A DNA stretch of 10,018 nucleotides from a bacterium (GTDB lineage Bacteria; Margulisbacteria; Marinamargulisbacteria; SXXA01). Positions 1 to 6,748 of this stretch are shown here, one piece after another (the stretch's first letter is position 1; every line of letters begins with the position of its first letter). The notes under the pieces were generated by a model. It was not told where the DNA came from. It ran no database searches and saw nothing but the letters and a program-made list of their open reading frames with translations. A program made the translations under genes and the position numbers. The DNA lies in contig JAGYJO010000046.1 of NCBI GenBank assembly GCA_018402095.1, positions 1 through 10,018 of the forward strand, written 5' to 3'.

Positions 1-1
1 T

Positions 2-1495
2 GGTGAACAATCTCCAGGGTGTTCGATGAACAAAGAAGAGAAGTTGGAAGTTGCGTTGCAGTTGGAGCGCTTGAATGTCGACATTATTGAAGCGGGATTT
101 GCAATCAGTTCCAAAGGGGATTTTGAATCTATTTCGTTGATTGCCCAGAGGGTGCGTGGCCCTGTGATTTGTTCTTTGGCGAGAGCTGTGCGTCAGGATA
201 TTGAAGCCGCAGCACAAGCTATCGAAAAAGCGGCGCGTCGTCGTATTCACACATTTATCGCGACATCACCGATTCATATGCAGCATAAATTGAGGATGTC
301 TCCCGCCCAGGTTTTGGAGAATGCTGTTTCGGCTGTGAGTTATGCCAAGAGTTTGGTCGAAGAAGTTGAGTTTTCTTGTGAAGATGCAGGCCGATCCGAT
401 TGGGACTTTTTGGTGGAAGTGTATACGGCTGTTATTCGTGCCGGTGCGACGACGATTAATGTGCCGGACACGGTGGGCTATCAAACGCCGGAAGAGTTTG
501 GTCGCTTGATACGCTATTTGTCAGAACATGTGCCGGGTATCGAAAATGTGGATATTTCGGTGCATTGCCATGATGACTTGGGTATGGCGACGGCAAATGC
601 CTTGTCGGGTGTTTTGAATGGGGCCAGCCAGATCGAATGTACGATCAATGGGATTGGCGAGCGTGCGGGGAATACGGCTTTGGAAGAAGTGGTGATGGCT
701 TTGCATGTTCGTAATGATTTTTACAAAGCCCGTACACAAATTGTGACACAGGAAATCATGAAAGCCTCACGCTTGTTGTCCTCTGTGACGGGTTCGGGTG
801 TGCAGCCCAACAAATCTATTGTCGGAGCCAATGCGTTTGCACATGAAGCGGGTATTCACCAGGATGGCATGTTGAAGGCCCGTCAGACCTACGAAATCAT
901 GGATGCTGAAATGGTGGGGTTGAAAGAAACCCAGTTGGTTTTGGGAAAACACTCTGGCCGACATGCCTTTTCGAAAAAATTGGAAGAGTTGGGTTATTCG
1001 TTGGATAAAGAGGCTTTGAACAAGGCTTTTGAGCGGTTTAAATTATTGGCGGACAAGAAAAAAGAAGTATCAGACAAAGACTTGTCTTCGATTGTGTCTG
1101 ACGAAGTGCATCAGATTCAAGAGATTTTTTCCTTGGAATACGTCCAAATCACAGCTGGTAATACCACGCGTCCTGCAGCATGTGTACAGTTGCGTCATGA
1201 GGGTGATTTATTGGAGAAAACAGCGACGGGCGCGGGTCCTGTGGATGCGGTTTTTCAAACAATAGAGCAGATTGTTGGGGAACCTATCGATTTGGTGGAT
1301 TTTGCAGTACAGGCGGTGACTGGCGGAACGGACGCTTTGGGCGAAGTGACGGTGCGTATCAAAGATGCGGGACGTATTTTTACCGGACGTGGGTCTTCGA
1401 TGGACGTGTTGGTCGCTGCGTCCAAGGCCTACTTGCAAGCGGTGAATAAAATGTTGGCAGAGCGTGATCAATACAGAATAAAGGCTACTGTGTAG
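2..1495 (+). CDS. leuA: 2-isopropylmalate synthase, 5'-truncated by window edge
   Basis: Condenses acetyl-CoA with 2-ketoisovalerate, the first committed step of leucine synthesis in the cytoplasm. The reading frame is open to the window edge. The codons before the internal ATG at 26 read GEQSPGCS, the end of the conserved RDGEQSPGASM motif, so that ATG is not the start and roughly 15-20 N-terminal residues are missing, including the catalytic Arg-Asp. The visible TIM-barrel has the metal-binding HCH motif (bases 563-571, SVHCHDDLG), NVPDTVGY and GIGERAGNT. The last ~110 residues form the allosteric leucine-binding domain, so the full-length type I enzyme (about 515 residues) is expected to be feedback-inhibited. 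Small deviations are Cys for the usual Ala in GEQSPGAS and EAGFAIS for EAGFPIS. It is first of the visible leuA-VOC-leuB cluster and ends at a TAG stop, 32 bp before the next gene. Confidence 0.96.
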   Translation, partial: GEQSPGCSMNKEEKLEVALQLERLNVDIIEAGFAISSKGDFESISLIAQRVRGPVICSLARAVRQDIEAAAQAIEKAARRRIHTFIATSPIHMQHKLRMSPAQVLENAVSAVSYAKSLVEEVEFSCEDAGRSDWDFLVEVYTAVIRAGATTINVPDTVGYQTPEEFGRLIRYLSEHVPGIENVDISVHCHDDLGMATANALSGVLNGASQIECTINGIGERAGNTALEEVVMALHVRNDFYKARTQIVTQEIMKASRLLSSVTGSGVQPNKSIVGANAFAHEAGIHQDGMLKARQTYEIMDAEMVGLKETQLVLGKHSGRHAFSKKLEELGYSLDKEALNKAFERFKLLADKKKEVSDKDLSSIVSDEVHQIQEIFSLEYVQITAGNTTRPAACVQLRHEGDLLEKTATGAGPVDAVFQTIEQIVGEPIDLVDFAVQAVTGGTDALGEVTVRIKDAGRIFTGRGSSMDVLVAASKAYLQAVNKMLAERDQYRIKATV

Positions 1496-1527
1496 CGAAA
1501 AACTGGTAATCGTAAAAGGAATTTTAT

Positions 1528-1965
1528 ATGTTTAAACTCAATCCCTATTTGAATTTTAATGGCAATACAGAAGAGGCCTTTCTTTTTTACAAATCTGTCT
1601 TTGGTGGTGAATTTGAGGCCTTCAGTCGCTTTAGTGATGCCCCAGATACTCCCGGTATGCAAGCGTTGCCAGAGGTAGATAAATCCAAAGTGATGCACGT
1701 TTCTCTCTATATAGGAAATGGGATGCGTTTGATGGGGACAGATGTTTTGCCTTCTATGGGGCACAAGCCTGTTGTGGGAAATAATATTTCCTTGTCTTTG
1801 GCCCCAGATAGCGAAGCGGAAACCCGTCGCTTGTACGAAGCTCTTTCTGCTGGTGGCGATGTCGAGGTGCCTCTGGAGACCATGTTCTGGGGGGCGCTTT
1901 TTGGAATGGTGACGGATAGATTTGGGATCAAATGGATGGTCAATTTTGAAATGGAGAAAAAATAA
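1528..1965 (+). CDS. PhnB/YjdN-like VOC-superfamily protein inside the leu operon
   Basis: A 145-residue protein of the vicinal-oxygen-chelate (glyoxalase/bleomycin resistance) fold. The N-terminus NPYLNFNGNTEEAFLFYKSV is the usual opening of the PhnB/YjdN branch, and the C-terminal VTDRFGIKWMVNFE is its usual ending. The length is typical. Members of this branch are often labelled 3-demethylubiquinone methyltransferase-like but have no settled reaction, and none is assigned here. AAAGGA at 1515-1520 lies 7 bases before the ATG, giving a clear start. It sits 32 bp after leuA, and its TAA stop shares its last A with the leuB ATG (TAATG), so the two should be translationally coupled. A role linked to leucine synthesis is possible but is inferred from position alone. 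Cytoplasmic, with no signal peptide or membrane segment seen. Confidence 0.88.
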   Translation: MFKLNPYLNFNGNTEEAFLFYKSVFGGEFEAFSRFSDAPDTPGMQALPEVDKSKVMHVSLYIGNGMRLMGTDVLPSMGHKPVVGNNISLSLAPDSEAETRRLYEALSAGGDVEVPLETMFWGALFGMVTDRFGIKWMVNFEMEKK

Positions 1966-3071
1966 TGGCGCCTTTGAATATAGCGGTTATTGGTGGTGAC
2001 GGTACGGGCCCTGAGGTCATCGCTGAAGCGGTTAAAGTTTTAGAGGCTGCAGCGACCCGGTTTGCACTTACCTTGAAATTGACCTATTTGCCTTATGACG
2101 GGACCCGTTATTTGGCGACTGGTGAGACGCTTTCTGATGCAGAGCTCGAAGGATTGAAGGCGTATGACGCTATTTTGTTGGGTGCCATTGGGCATCCCGA
2201 TATTACACCTGGTGTATTAGAGCGCGGTATTCTGCTCAAACTGCGTTTCGGGTTGGATCAGTATATTAACCTTCGCCCGGTTCGTCTCTATCCCAACGTC
2301 TATACACCGATCAAAGACAAAAGTCCTGCGGATATTGACTACGTTGTGGTGCGTGAAAATACCGGTGGTTTGTATACCGGTATGGGCGGCGTTGCGATGA
2401 AAGGGACGGATCACGAAGTTGCGACACAGACGATGGCCTATACCCATCACCAAGTTGCGCGTTGTGTGCGTTATGCTTTTGAGACGGCACGTCAGCGTCA
2501 TGCTGAAACGCCTTTTCACGGATTGTCTGAAGCTCAGATCGCAAAAGGCTATAAAGCAAAATTGACATTGTGTGGCAAATCGAATGTCTTGGCTTATGTT
2601 TTCGATCTATGGCAGCGGGTGATGGCTGAAGTGGGTGCCGAGTATCCCGAGGTTTTGACCGATTATGTGCATGTCGACGCGATGTGTATCTATATGATCG
2701 AATGTCCGGAGCGTTTTGATGTGATTGTCACGGAAAATATGTTTGGCGATATTATCACGGATTTGGCCGCCGTGACCCAGGGTGGAATGGGTGTTGCCGC
2801 CAGTGGCAATATCAACCCTGAAGGGGTGTCGATGTTTGAACCGATTGGTGGGACGGCACCGTCGTTTACAGGGCTGGATCAGATCAATCCGATGGCGGCC
2901 ATTGGTGCTGTGCATATGATGTTGGCTCATTTGGGCTATTCAGAGGCTGCATCTGCAGTTGAAGTTGCGAAGACATCGGTTATTGAACAAATGGATTCGA
3001 TGGCGGCAGCGAAGATGGGAATGGGTACCAAAGAGGTTGGCGATCGGGTAGTTGCCGCGCTAAAGCGCTAG
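1965..3071 (+). CDS. leuB: 3-isopropylmalate dehydrogenase (RENTGG subtype)
   Basis: Oxidatively decarboxylates 3-isopropylmalate to 2-ketoisocaproate with NAD, the third step of leucine synthesis. The 368-residue protein covers the whole isocitrate/isopropylmalate dehydrogenase family: IGGDGTGPEV at the N-terminus, LLGAIGHPD, the substrate-binding stretch around LLKLRFGLDQYINLRPVRLY, VVRENTGGLYTG, KLTLCGKSNV (catalytic Lys region), the metal-binding segment VTENMFGDIITDLAA, and the cofactor loop FEPIGGTAPSFTG. The motif RENTGG differs from the RELTGGIYFG of the common proteobacterial LeuB, and the protein appears to belong to a distinct IPMDH subgroup. The link to leuA supports an IPMDH role over isocitrate or tartrate dehydrogenase. 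The start overlaps the preceding stop by one base, with GGAG at 1953-1956 as ribosome-binding site. The gene ends at TAG, immediately before a hairpin repeat. Confidence 0.92.
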   Translation: MAPLNIAVIGGDGTGPEVIAEAVKVLEAAATRFALTLKLTYLPYDGTRYLATGETLSDAELEGLKAYDAILLGAIGHPDITPGVLERGILLKLRFGLDQYINLRPVRLYPNVYTPIKDKSPADIDYVVVRENTGGLYTGMGGVAMKGTDHEVATQTMAYTHHQVARCVRYAFETARQRHAETPFHGLSEAQIAKGYKAKLTLCGKSNVLAYVFDLWQRVMAEVGAEYPEVLTDYVHVDAMCIYMIECPERFDVIVTENMFGDIITDLAAVTQGGMGVAASGNINPEGVSMFEPIGGTAPSFTGLDQINPMAAIGAVHMMLAHLGYSEAASAVEVAKTSVIEQMDSMAAAKMGMGTKEVGDRVVAALKR

Positions 3072-3073
3072 TA

Positions 3074-3173
3074 GGGGGCGTGGGGGACGCTAGTCCCCCA
3101 ACTACACATTCTTTTTTCTCGGCGAAGCCGAGAAAAAAGAATGGATCTGAAAGGGCTACGCCCTTTCGATCCC
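3074..3173. repeat. Three-hairpin intergenic repeat, copy A
   Basis: Three consecutive inverted repeats fill the leuB/cyclo-ligase gap. First, TGGGGGAC-gcta-GTCCCCCA (3081-3100, 8-bp perfect stem). Second, a perfect 16-bp stem with a GAA loop (arms 3108-3123 and 3127-3142, core CTCGGC/GCCGAG). Third, GAAAGGGC-tac-GCCCTTTC (3149-3167), extended by GGATC/GATCC flanks with one bulged base. The same order of three modules recurs at 4240-4329. The stems could fold in the leuB transcript and act as an RNA stabiliser or terminator, but there is no T-run directly after the third stem. The origin is unknown: a REP-like or MITE-like family is the best guess. Confidence 0.85.
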
Positions 3174-3191
3174 TTGATTTAGAACAGATGA

Positions 3192-3740
3192 ATGACAAAA
3201 AAAGAACTAAGACACCTTTACAAACAAAAACGCGAGGCCGTTTCTTCAGAGCTTTTGCGTATCTCAGCGGAGATATCGGCACATCTCGATACCTATATTC
3301 GAGACACCCAGCCACGATGTATCGCTGCCTATTTGGCTGCCCAAACGGAGCCGTCCTTGGACGTGCTTTTGCAACAGTGCTTGGCTGCGGGTATTCGTAT
3401 TGTCGTTCCCCTTGCGGCTGTCGATGGCTACGGACTTGCCGATTGGCAGCCGGGGCGTGAACGTGTTGGCCCTTATGGAATTCGTGAGCCCCAGGAGCCT
3501 TTGGTTTCTGTAGACCCGGACCTTTGGCTGGTGCCGGGGTTGGCCTTTGATCATGCAGGTGTGAGGCTTGGCTATGGGAAAGGGATTTACGACCGCTTGC
3601 TGATTGGTGCGTCAGGCACGAGAGTCGGTGTTTGTCCGTCATGTTGTGTGGCGGAAGGCTTGGTTGCTGATGATTGGGATGTGCCGATGCATGGGGTTGT
3701 GACGGAGATGGGGTGTGTGATGGCTGCGCCCGCTGAGTAA
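3192..3740 (+). CDS. 5-formyltetrahydrofolate cyclo-ligase (MTHFS, YgfA/FAU1 family)
   Basis: Converts 5-formyltetrahydrofolate to 5,10-methenyltetrahydrofolate using ATP, returning this folate to the one-carbon pool. The 182-residue length is typical. Family marks in order are the basic N-terminal helix KKELRHLYKQKRE (residues 3-15), the substrate-side segment AAYLAAQTEPSLD (45-57), PLAAVDGYGL, the segment GPYGIREP (93-100), and the strongly conserved LVPGLAFDHAGVRLGYGKG (113-131), completed by IYDRLL. The ATG at 3192 gives the family-typical MTKKELR start, and the ribosome-binding site before it is weak. In many proteobacteria the 6S RNA gene precedes this gene, but here the upstream gap holds only a hairpin repeat. 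The next gene follows within about 20 bp and is probably cotranscribed. A long overlapping frame from 3080 to 3460 is a shadow. Confidence 0.93.
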   Translation: MTKKELRHLYKQKREAVSSELLRISAEISAHLDTYIRDTQPRCIAAYLAAQTEPSLDVLLQQCLAAGIRIVVPLAAVDGYGLADWQPGRERVGPYGIREPQEPLVSVDPDLWLVPGLAFDHAGVRLGYGKGIYDRLLIGASGTRVGVCPSCCVAEGLVADDWDVPMHGVVTEMGCVMAAPAE

Positions 3741-3744
3741 AAAA

Positions 3745-3749
3745 AAGGA
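3745..3749 (+). promoter_or_regulatory. Ribosome-binding site deciding the start of the second VOC gene
   Basis: AAGGA lies 9 bases before the ATG at 3759 but only 3 bases before the in-frame ATG at 3753. The spacing favours 3759 (protein MAQHEKINYVEF) over the longer MTMAQ form. Confidence 0.6.
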
Positions 3750-3758
3750 TGAATGACG

Positions 3759-4115
3759 ATGGCTCAACACGAAAAAATAAATTATGTAGAATTTCCAGCC
3801 AAAGATCTTGAGGCGATAAAATCTTTTTTCTCAGAGGCGTTTGGGTGGTCGTTTACCGACTATGGCCCCGACTATGTGGCGTTTTCCAATGAAGGATTAG
3901 ATGGCGGCTTTTTTCGGTCGGAACATGTGGCGTCTTCCGCGACTGGCAGTGCCCTGATTGTGTTCTATAGCCAAGCGTTAGCGGAAACACAGGTTAAAAT
4001 AGAAGCCGCTGGCGGGCGTATCTCGACACCTGTTTTTGATTTTCCTGGGGGGAATCGGTTTCATTTTTTGGATCCCAATGGGAATGAATTTGCGGTGTGG
4101 TCAGATATATCGTAA
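3759..4115 (+). CDS. Glyoxalase-like VOC-family protein
   Basis: A small VOC-fold protein of 118 residues (120 if translated from the ATG at 3753). The N-terminal half NYVEFPAKDLEAIKSFFSEA leads into FGWSFTDYGPDYVAF and LDGGFF. The C-terminal half has NRFHFLDPNGNEFAVWSD, with the His and Glu positions that bind metal in this fold. This matches the common single-domain group annotated as VOC family protein or glyoxalase-like, and the substrate is unknown. It is not a recent duplicate of the VOC protein in the leu cluster, because the two share only the fold-level pattern. It follows the cyclo-ligase within 20 bp and probably shares its transcript. It is the last intact gene before the decayed region. 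Confidence 0.85.
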   Translation: MAQHEKINYVEFPAKDLEAIKSFFSEAFGWSFTDYGPDYVAFSNEGLDGGFFRSEHVASSATGSALIVFYSQALAETQVKIEAAGGRISTPVFDFPGGNRFHFLDPNGNEFAVWSDIS

Positions 4116-4239
4116 ATGGGTTATTTTTGCCGTCATCCCAAAAAGTTCAAAAATATTGATGTATCCGTGCTCAAGGAAAGTGTAGCGGATTTTTGTTATA
4201 CAGCGGACTTCCGGATTTTTGCAATGGGTACGCTATGGA
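4116..4239. other. Intergenic, no gene
   Basis: Between the VOC stop and the second hairpin repeat I see no supported coding sequence. Open frames here have no ribosome-binding site and run through the repeat. The 10-base word CGGATTTTTG occurs twice (4186-4195 and 4212-4221), a short direct repeat of unknown meaning. Confidence 0.5.
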
Positions 4240-4329
4240 GGGGGGCTTGGGGGCTAGCCCCCAAGAAACTATCTTACTCGGCTCGCCGAGCAAGACGGTG
4301 GGATTTGAAAGGGCTTCGCCCTCGATCCC
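4240..4329. repeat. Three-hairpin intergenic repeat, copy B
   Basis: This copy has the same three-module design as 3074-3173. First, a perfect 20-base palindrome CTTGGGGGCTAGCCCCCAAG (4246-4265). Second, arms 4272-4282 and 4285-4295 around CTCGGC/GCCGAG with one A/C mismatch. Third, AGGGC-ttc-GCCCT (4310-4322) enclosed by GGGAT (4300-4304) and ATCCC (4325-4329). Compared with copy A, the modules keep their order and core sequences while loops and outer arms differ, including compensating changes, so stem pairing looks maintained. It marks the junction between intact metabolic genes and the decayed islet. Confidence 0.82.
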
Positions 4330-4414
4330 CTCCTCATCACCAACTAGCCAGAATTTTCTTTTAGGGATTGTGTAAAGGTTGGCAGAATGTTGTGGTAGGC
4401 TTCAAAAAGTATAA

Positions 4415-4616
4415 GATGGTACTCACCCCGATGCAAAGTTCCAGACTCATGTATCAGAAATGTATAAAGGCAGTATGCTTCAGGAAAAAGGGGGATGTAT
4501 ACAGTCAAAGAAATATCCAATCATTGGGATAACCGTAGATTATCTCATTAAGGGGAGGTAGTATTACTGGTGTTATTCATGGTAGCAGTGCTGAGGTTGT
4601 ACAAACTGAAACCTAA
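4415..4616 (+). pseudogene. Possible remnant of an unidentified small gene
   Basis: A 48-codon open stretch (4415-4558) contains protein-like sequence including SKKYPIIGITVDYLIKG. It hits TAG at 4559. A frame change near 4557 continues it as GSITGVIHGSSAEVVQTET and a TAA at 4614-4616. The two halves read like one small protein broken by a single frameshift. I do not recognise the family and there is no convincing start. It lies at the head of the decayed islet, which supports a pseudogene reading over chance. Confidence 0.25.
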
Positions 4617-4766
4617 TAAGAAAAATTAACTCGATGTGTTTTTCTGTCTCGGGAACTCCTTACAAATGCGCTGTTTATCTGTTGTTCTGTTGTTTAATTA
4701 TTCATAATTGACGCTATCTTTTCCTTTGGGGGTGGGTTCTTTAGATTAATGGGGTAGGTGGAAATA

Positions 4767-5626
4767 ATGTCAGATGATAATCCATATCGTTGGTCAATTC
4801 CTGGGGGACCGTGCCAGCTACCCTCTTGATTGGTGAAGGCTCGTTATTTATTGGTGGTGCTTTAGCACCATGCCAAATTAAGCGTCTGGCAACGGCTGAA
4901 GCCGAAGCCGGCTTGATTGCGGCAAAATCTGAAATCGAAATACAGATTTACAGCGTCGCGCCATGACCAGGTTTGTTGAGGAGGAAGCCAAGCGCCAGGC
5001 GAACATGGAGGCAATTACTAAGAAAGCGATGCCTCTCTTAGCTGAGGCGTCGAACTCTGGGAATATGGAAGATGACTGGGTTACTAATCTCCCTTTGATA
5101 AATCCAGGATTGTGTCTGATGAAGAGGATGCAAATGCATTTGGGCATTGTATGTTTGCTGAGAACCCAGTGCTCCCTGGTTCATTTTCTAAACGTACAGT
5201 GAACCTACTTGGAGATCTCGATAAAACGAGATGCAGAGCTGTTTCATACAAGTTGTGCGGGTTCGGGGTGGGTTGTTGAGACTTTAGACTGCTTCCTTTG
5301 TCTCTTGGGATGTCCATAGAAAAATATACACTGATCTTGGTATTAACTTCGAGAGCTTGTCCCATCTAGATAGCTTGGGACTTATCCACTTTAATGGGGT
5401 GACCGTTTTTAATCTTCCACAACTGCCAAAGCGTTTCATCGTATCTTATGCGGGGCAGGCTTTCCCTTAACGATGAAAATGAAGCCGAAAATACACTTCC
5501 TATTGAAATGGCTAGGCTAACGCAGGCAGGGTGCGAATTGGCGCAGGTTGTTAAGCAAGCGGCCCCATCGTCGATGGTTTTGCGACTATGTTAAAGAACA
5601 ATGGAAAGCACCTTTCTGAGAGATGA
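4767..5626 (+). pseudogene. DUF2806 family protein, decayed by many frameshifts
   Basis: Collated across frames, the region reads as a whole DUF2806 protein of unknown function. It starts with an ATG at 4767 (MSDDNPYRW, preceded by AGGTGG). Next, in another frame, come LIGEGSLFIGGALAP and IKRLATAEAEAGLIAAKSE, followed after a shift near 4960 by RRAMTRFVEEEAKRQANMEA and PLLAEASNSGNMEDDWVTN. After further shifts come KSRIVSDEE, PGSFSKRTVNLLGDLDK, INFESLSHLDSLGLIHFNGV, LPKRFIVSYAG and LTQAGCELAQVVKQA. The end, collated over two frames, resembles VDGF..DYVKEQWK and then HLSER with a TGA at 5624. At least five frame changes and several stops rule out one product. DUF2806 genes are usually accessory, often near mobile or defence genes. 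It lies directly upstream of a second decayed gene. Confidence 0.8.
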
Positions 5627-5673
5627 AAATGACCTAACCGGCAATTGAGCAGAAAATGCGGGGGGTCGAGGAT

Positions 5674-6674
5674 ATGAGCGGGTCATTATATATATTAGCG
5701 ACGACGGCGCCGTTAAAGTCGATTTGCGCTTGAAAATGGCACCGTTTGGTTGTCACAGCTTTCCAAATAGCGGCGCTTTTTCAGACCACCAAGCAAAACA
5801 TTAGCAAAACATATAAAGGCTATTTATAGTGATAGCGAGTTGGATGAAAAGGCAACCGTCAACTGCGTTGATAGTTCAAAAGAAGGCGAGCTGTGAGGTT
5901 TCCCGAAGTAATTGCACTGTATAACCTGATGTGATTTTGGCTGTTGGCTATCGCGCGTTCCGTACTTGCAATGCAATTCAGGCGATACGCATCCACCGTA
6001 TTAAAGGAATATCTCAAAAAGGCTTTGTGCTCAATGACGACAGACTTAAAAACCTCGGCGGTGGCCATATTACTGGAAAGAGTTGCTCGATCGTATTCGT
6101 GATATTCGTTCCAGCGAAAAAGTCATGTATCGCCAAGTGTTGGATTTATACGCCACCGCTACGGACTATAATGCCAATAGCGAGGAGAGCACTGTGTTTT
6201 TTAAAATCAATCCAAAACAAACTGCACTATGCCGCCCATGGACATACCGCCCTGAGGTGATTTATCTGCGTGTAGATAGTGATAAACCTTTGTAGGGCTA
6301 ACCAGTTTTAAGGGTGGCCAGCCGACACAAGCCGAAGCTCATGATCGCCAAAACTACCTCAGTGAGCAAGAGTTGCGGGTCTTGAACCTTTGTATCGGCC
6401 TATTTCGATTTGGCGGAGTTAAACGCTATAGAAGAGCGTGAAATGCGTATGGCTGACTATGTGCGTGAATTGATAATATTCTTTCATCCGCAGGGCGAAA
6501 GTTGCTAAACAACGCGGGGAGTATTTCGCACAGCGCTGCCGAGAATAAAGCCAAGCTAGAATACCAAAAATACAAAGAAAACAGCACATTGCATTTGAAG
6601 TATGTAAAAAAGACTACCTCAAAACCATTGCCATATTGGAAAAACAGGCGAAAAAAGAGAGTCGCAAAAAATGA
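5674..6674 (+). pseudogene. RhuM-family (virulence protein RhuM) gene, decayed by frameshifts
   Basis: Reading across frames recovers nearly the full family pattern. YISDDGAVKVDLRL is followed, after a lost base near 5730, by NGTVWLSQ. Then come IAALFQTTKQNISKHIKAIY (extra A near 5808) and DSELDEKATVN, KEGEL, and a degenerate form of the ALYNLDVILAVGYR motif. Further on are LKEYLKKGFVLNDDRLKNLG, LLDRIRDIRSSEKVMYRQVL, DLYATATDYN, QAEAHDRQNYLSEQELRVLN, YFDLAELNAIEER, MRMADYVREL, LLNNAGSISHSAAENKAKLE and a C-terminal KTIAILEKQAKKESRKK ending at TGA 6672. RhuM was named from a Salmonella pathogenicity island, and relatives occur widely in accessory regions; the N-terminal part resembles a DNA-binding domain. 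The mutations are small indels and stops, with no insertion element seen. The upstream DUF2806 remnant has decayed to a similar degree, suggesting joint acquisition and loss of selection. Confidence 0.85.
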
Positions 6675-6733
6675 GATGCTTAATCCGTCAAAATAATGGG
6701 TATCAATAGGGTTCTTTATCCATAATTTAAAAT

Positions 6734-6741
6734 AGAAGGGG
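6734..6741 (+). promoter_or_regulatory. Ribosome-binding site supporting a TTG start
   Basis: AGAAGGGG ends 7 bases before the TTG at 6749 and 13 bases before the in-frame ATG at 6755. The spacing favours TTG, giving two extra residues. The ATG remains possible. Confidence 0.6.
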
Positions 6742-6748
6742 TTTTCGA

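Noticed and set aside
3149..3180. Rho-independent terminator after leuB
   Set aside because: The third stem is followed by CCCTTGATTT, not a T-run. Its recurrence elsewhere favours a repeat, though some terminator activity is possible.
3074..3190. 6S RNA gene upstream of the cyclo-ligase
   Set aside because: The gap is too short for 6S RNA and is filled by three separate hairpins that recur at 4240-4329.
3080..3460. 126-codon + strand frame overlapping the cyclo-ligase
   Set aside because: It is read through the hairpin repeat in another frame from the cyclo-ligase and matches no known family.
2980..3642. 220-codon - strand open frame
   Set aside because: It is antisense to leuB and the cyclo-ligase, has composition typical of a shadow frame, and crosses the repeat.
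4116..4375. Small open frames after the second VOC gene
   Set aside because: They lack ribosome-binding sites and are translated mostly from the hairpin repeat.
4708..4740. Promoter with TTGACG at about 4708 before the DUF2806 pseudogene
   Set aside because: There is no -10-like sequence 16-18 bases downstream.
6698..6726. Promoter for the pyrophosphatase-like gene with CATAAT at 6721 as -10 box
   Set aside because: There is no recognisable -35 box at the right distance. A promoter is likely somewhere in 6675-6730 but cannot be placed.
4330..6748. Insertion sequence or CRISPR array in the gene-poor region
   Set aside because: No transposase-like frame, terminal inverted repeats or regularly spaced repeats are seen. 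The region is explained by decayed DUF2806 and RhuM genes.
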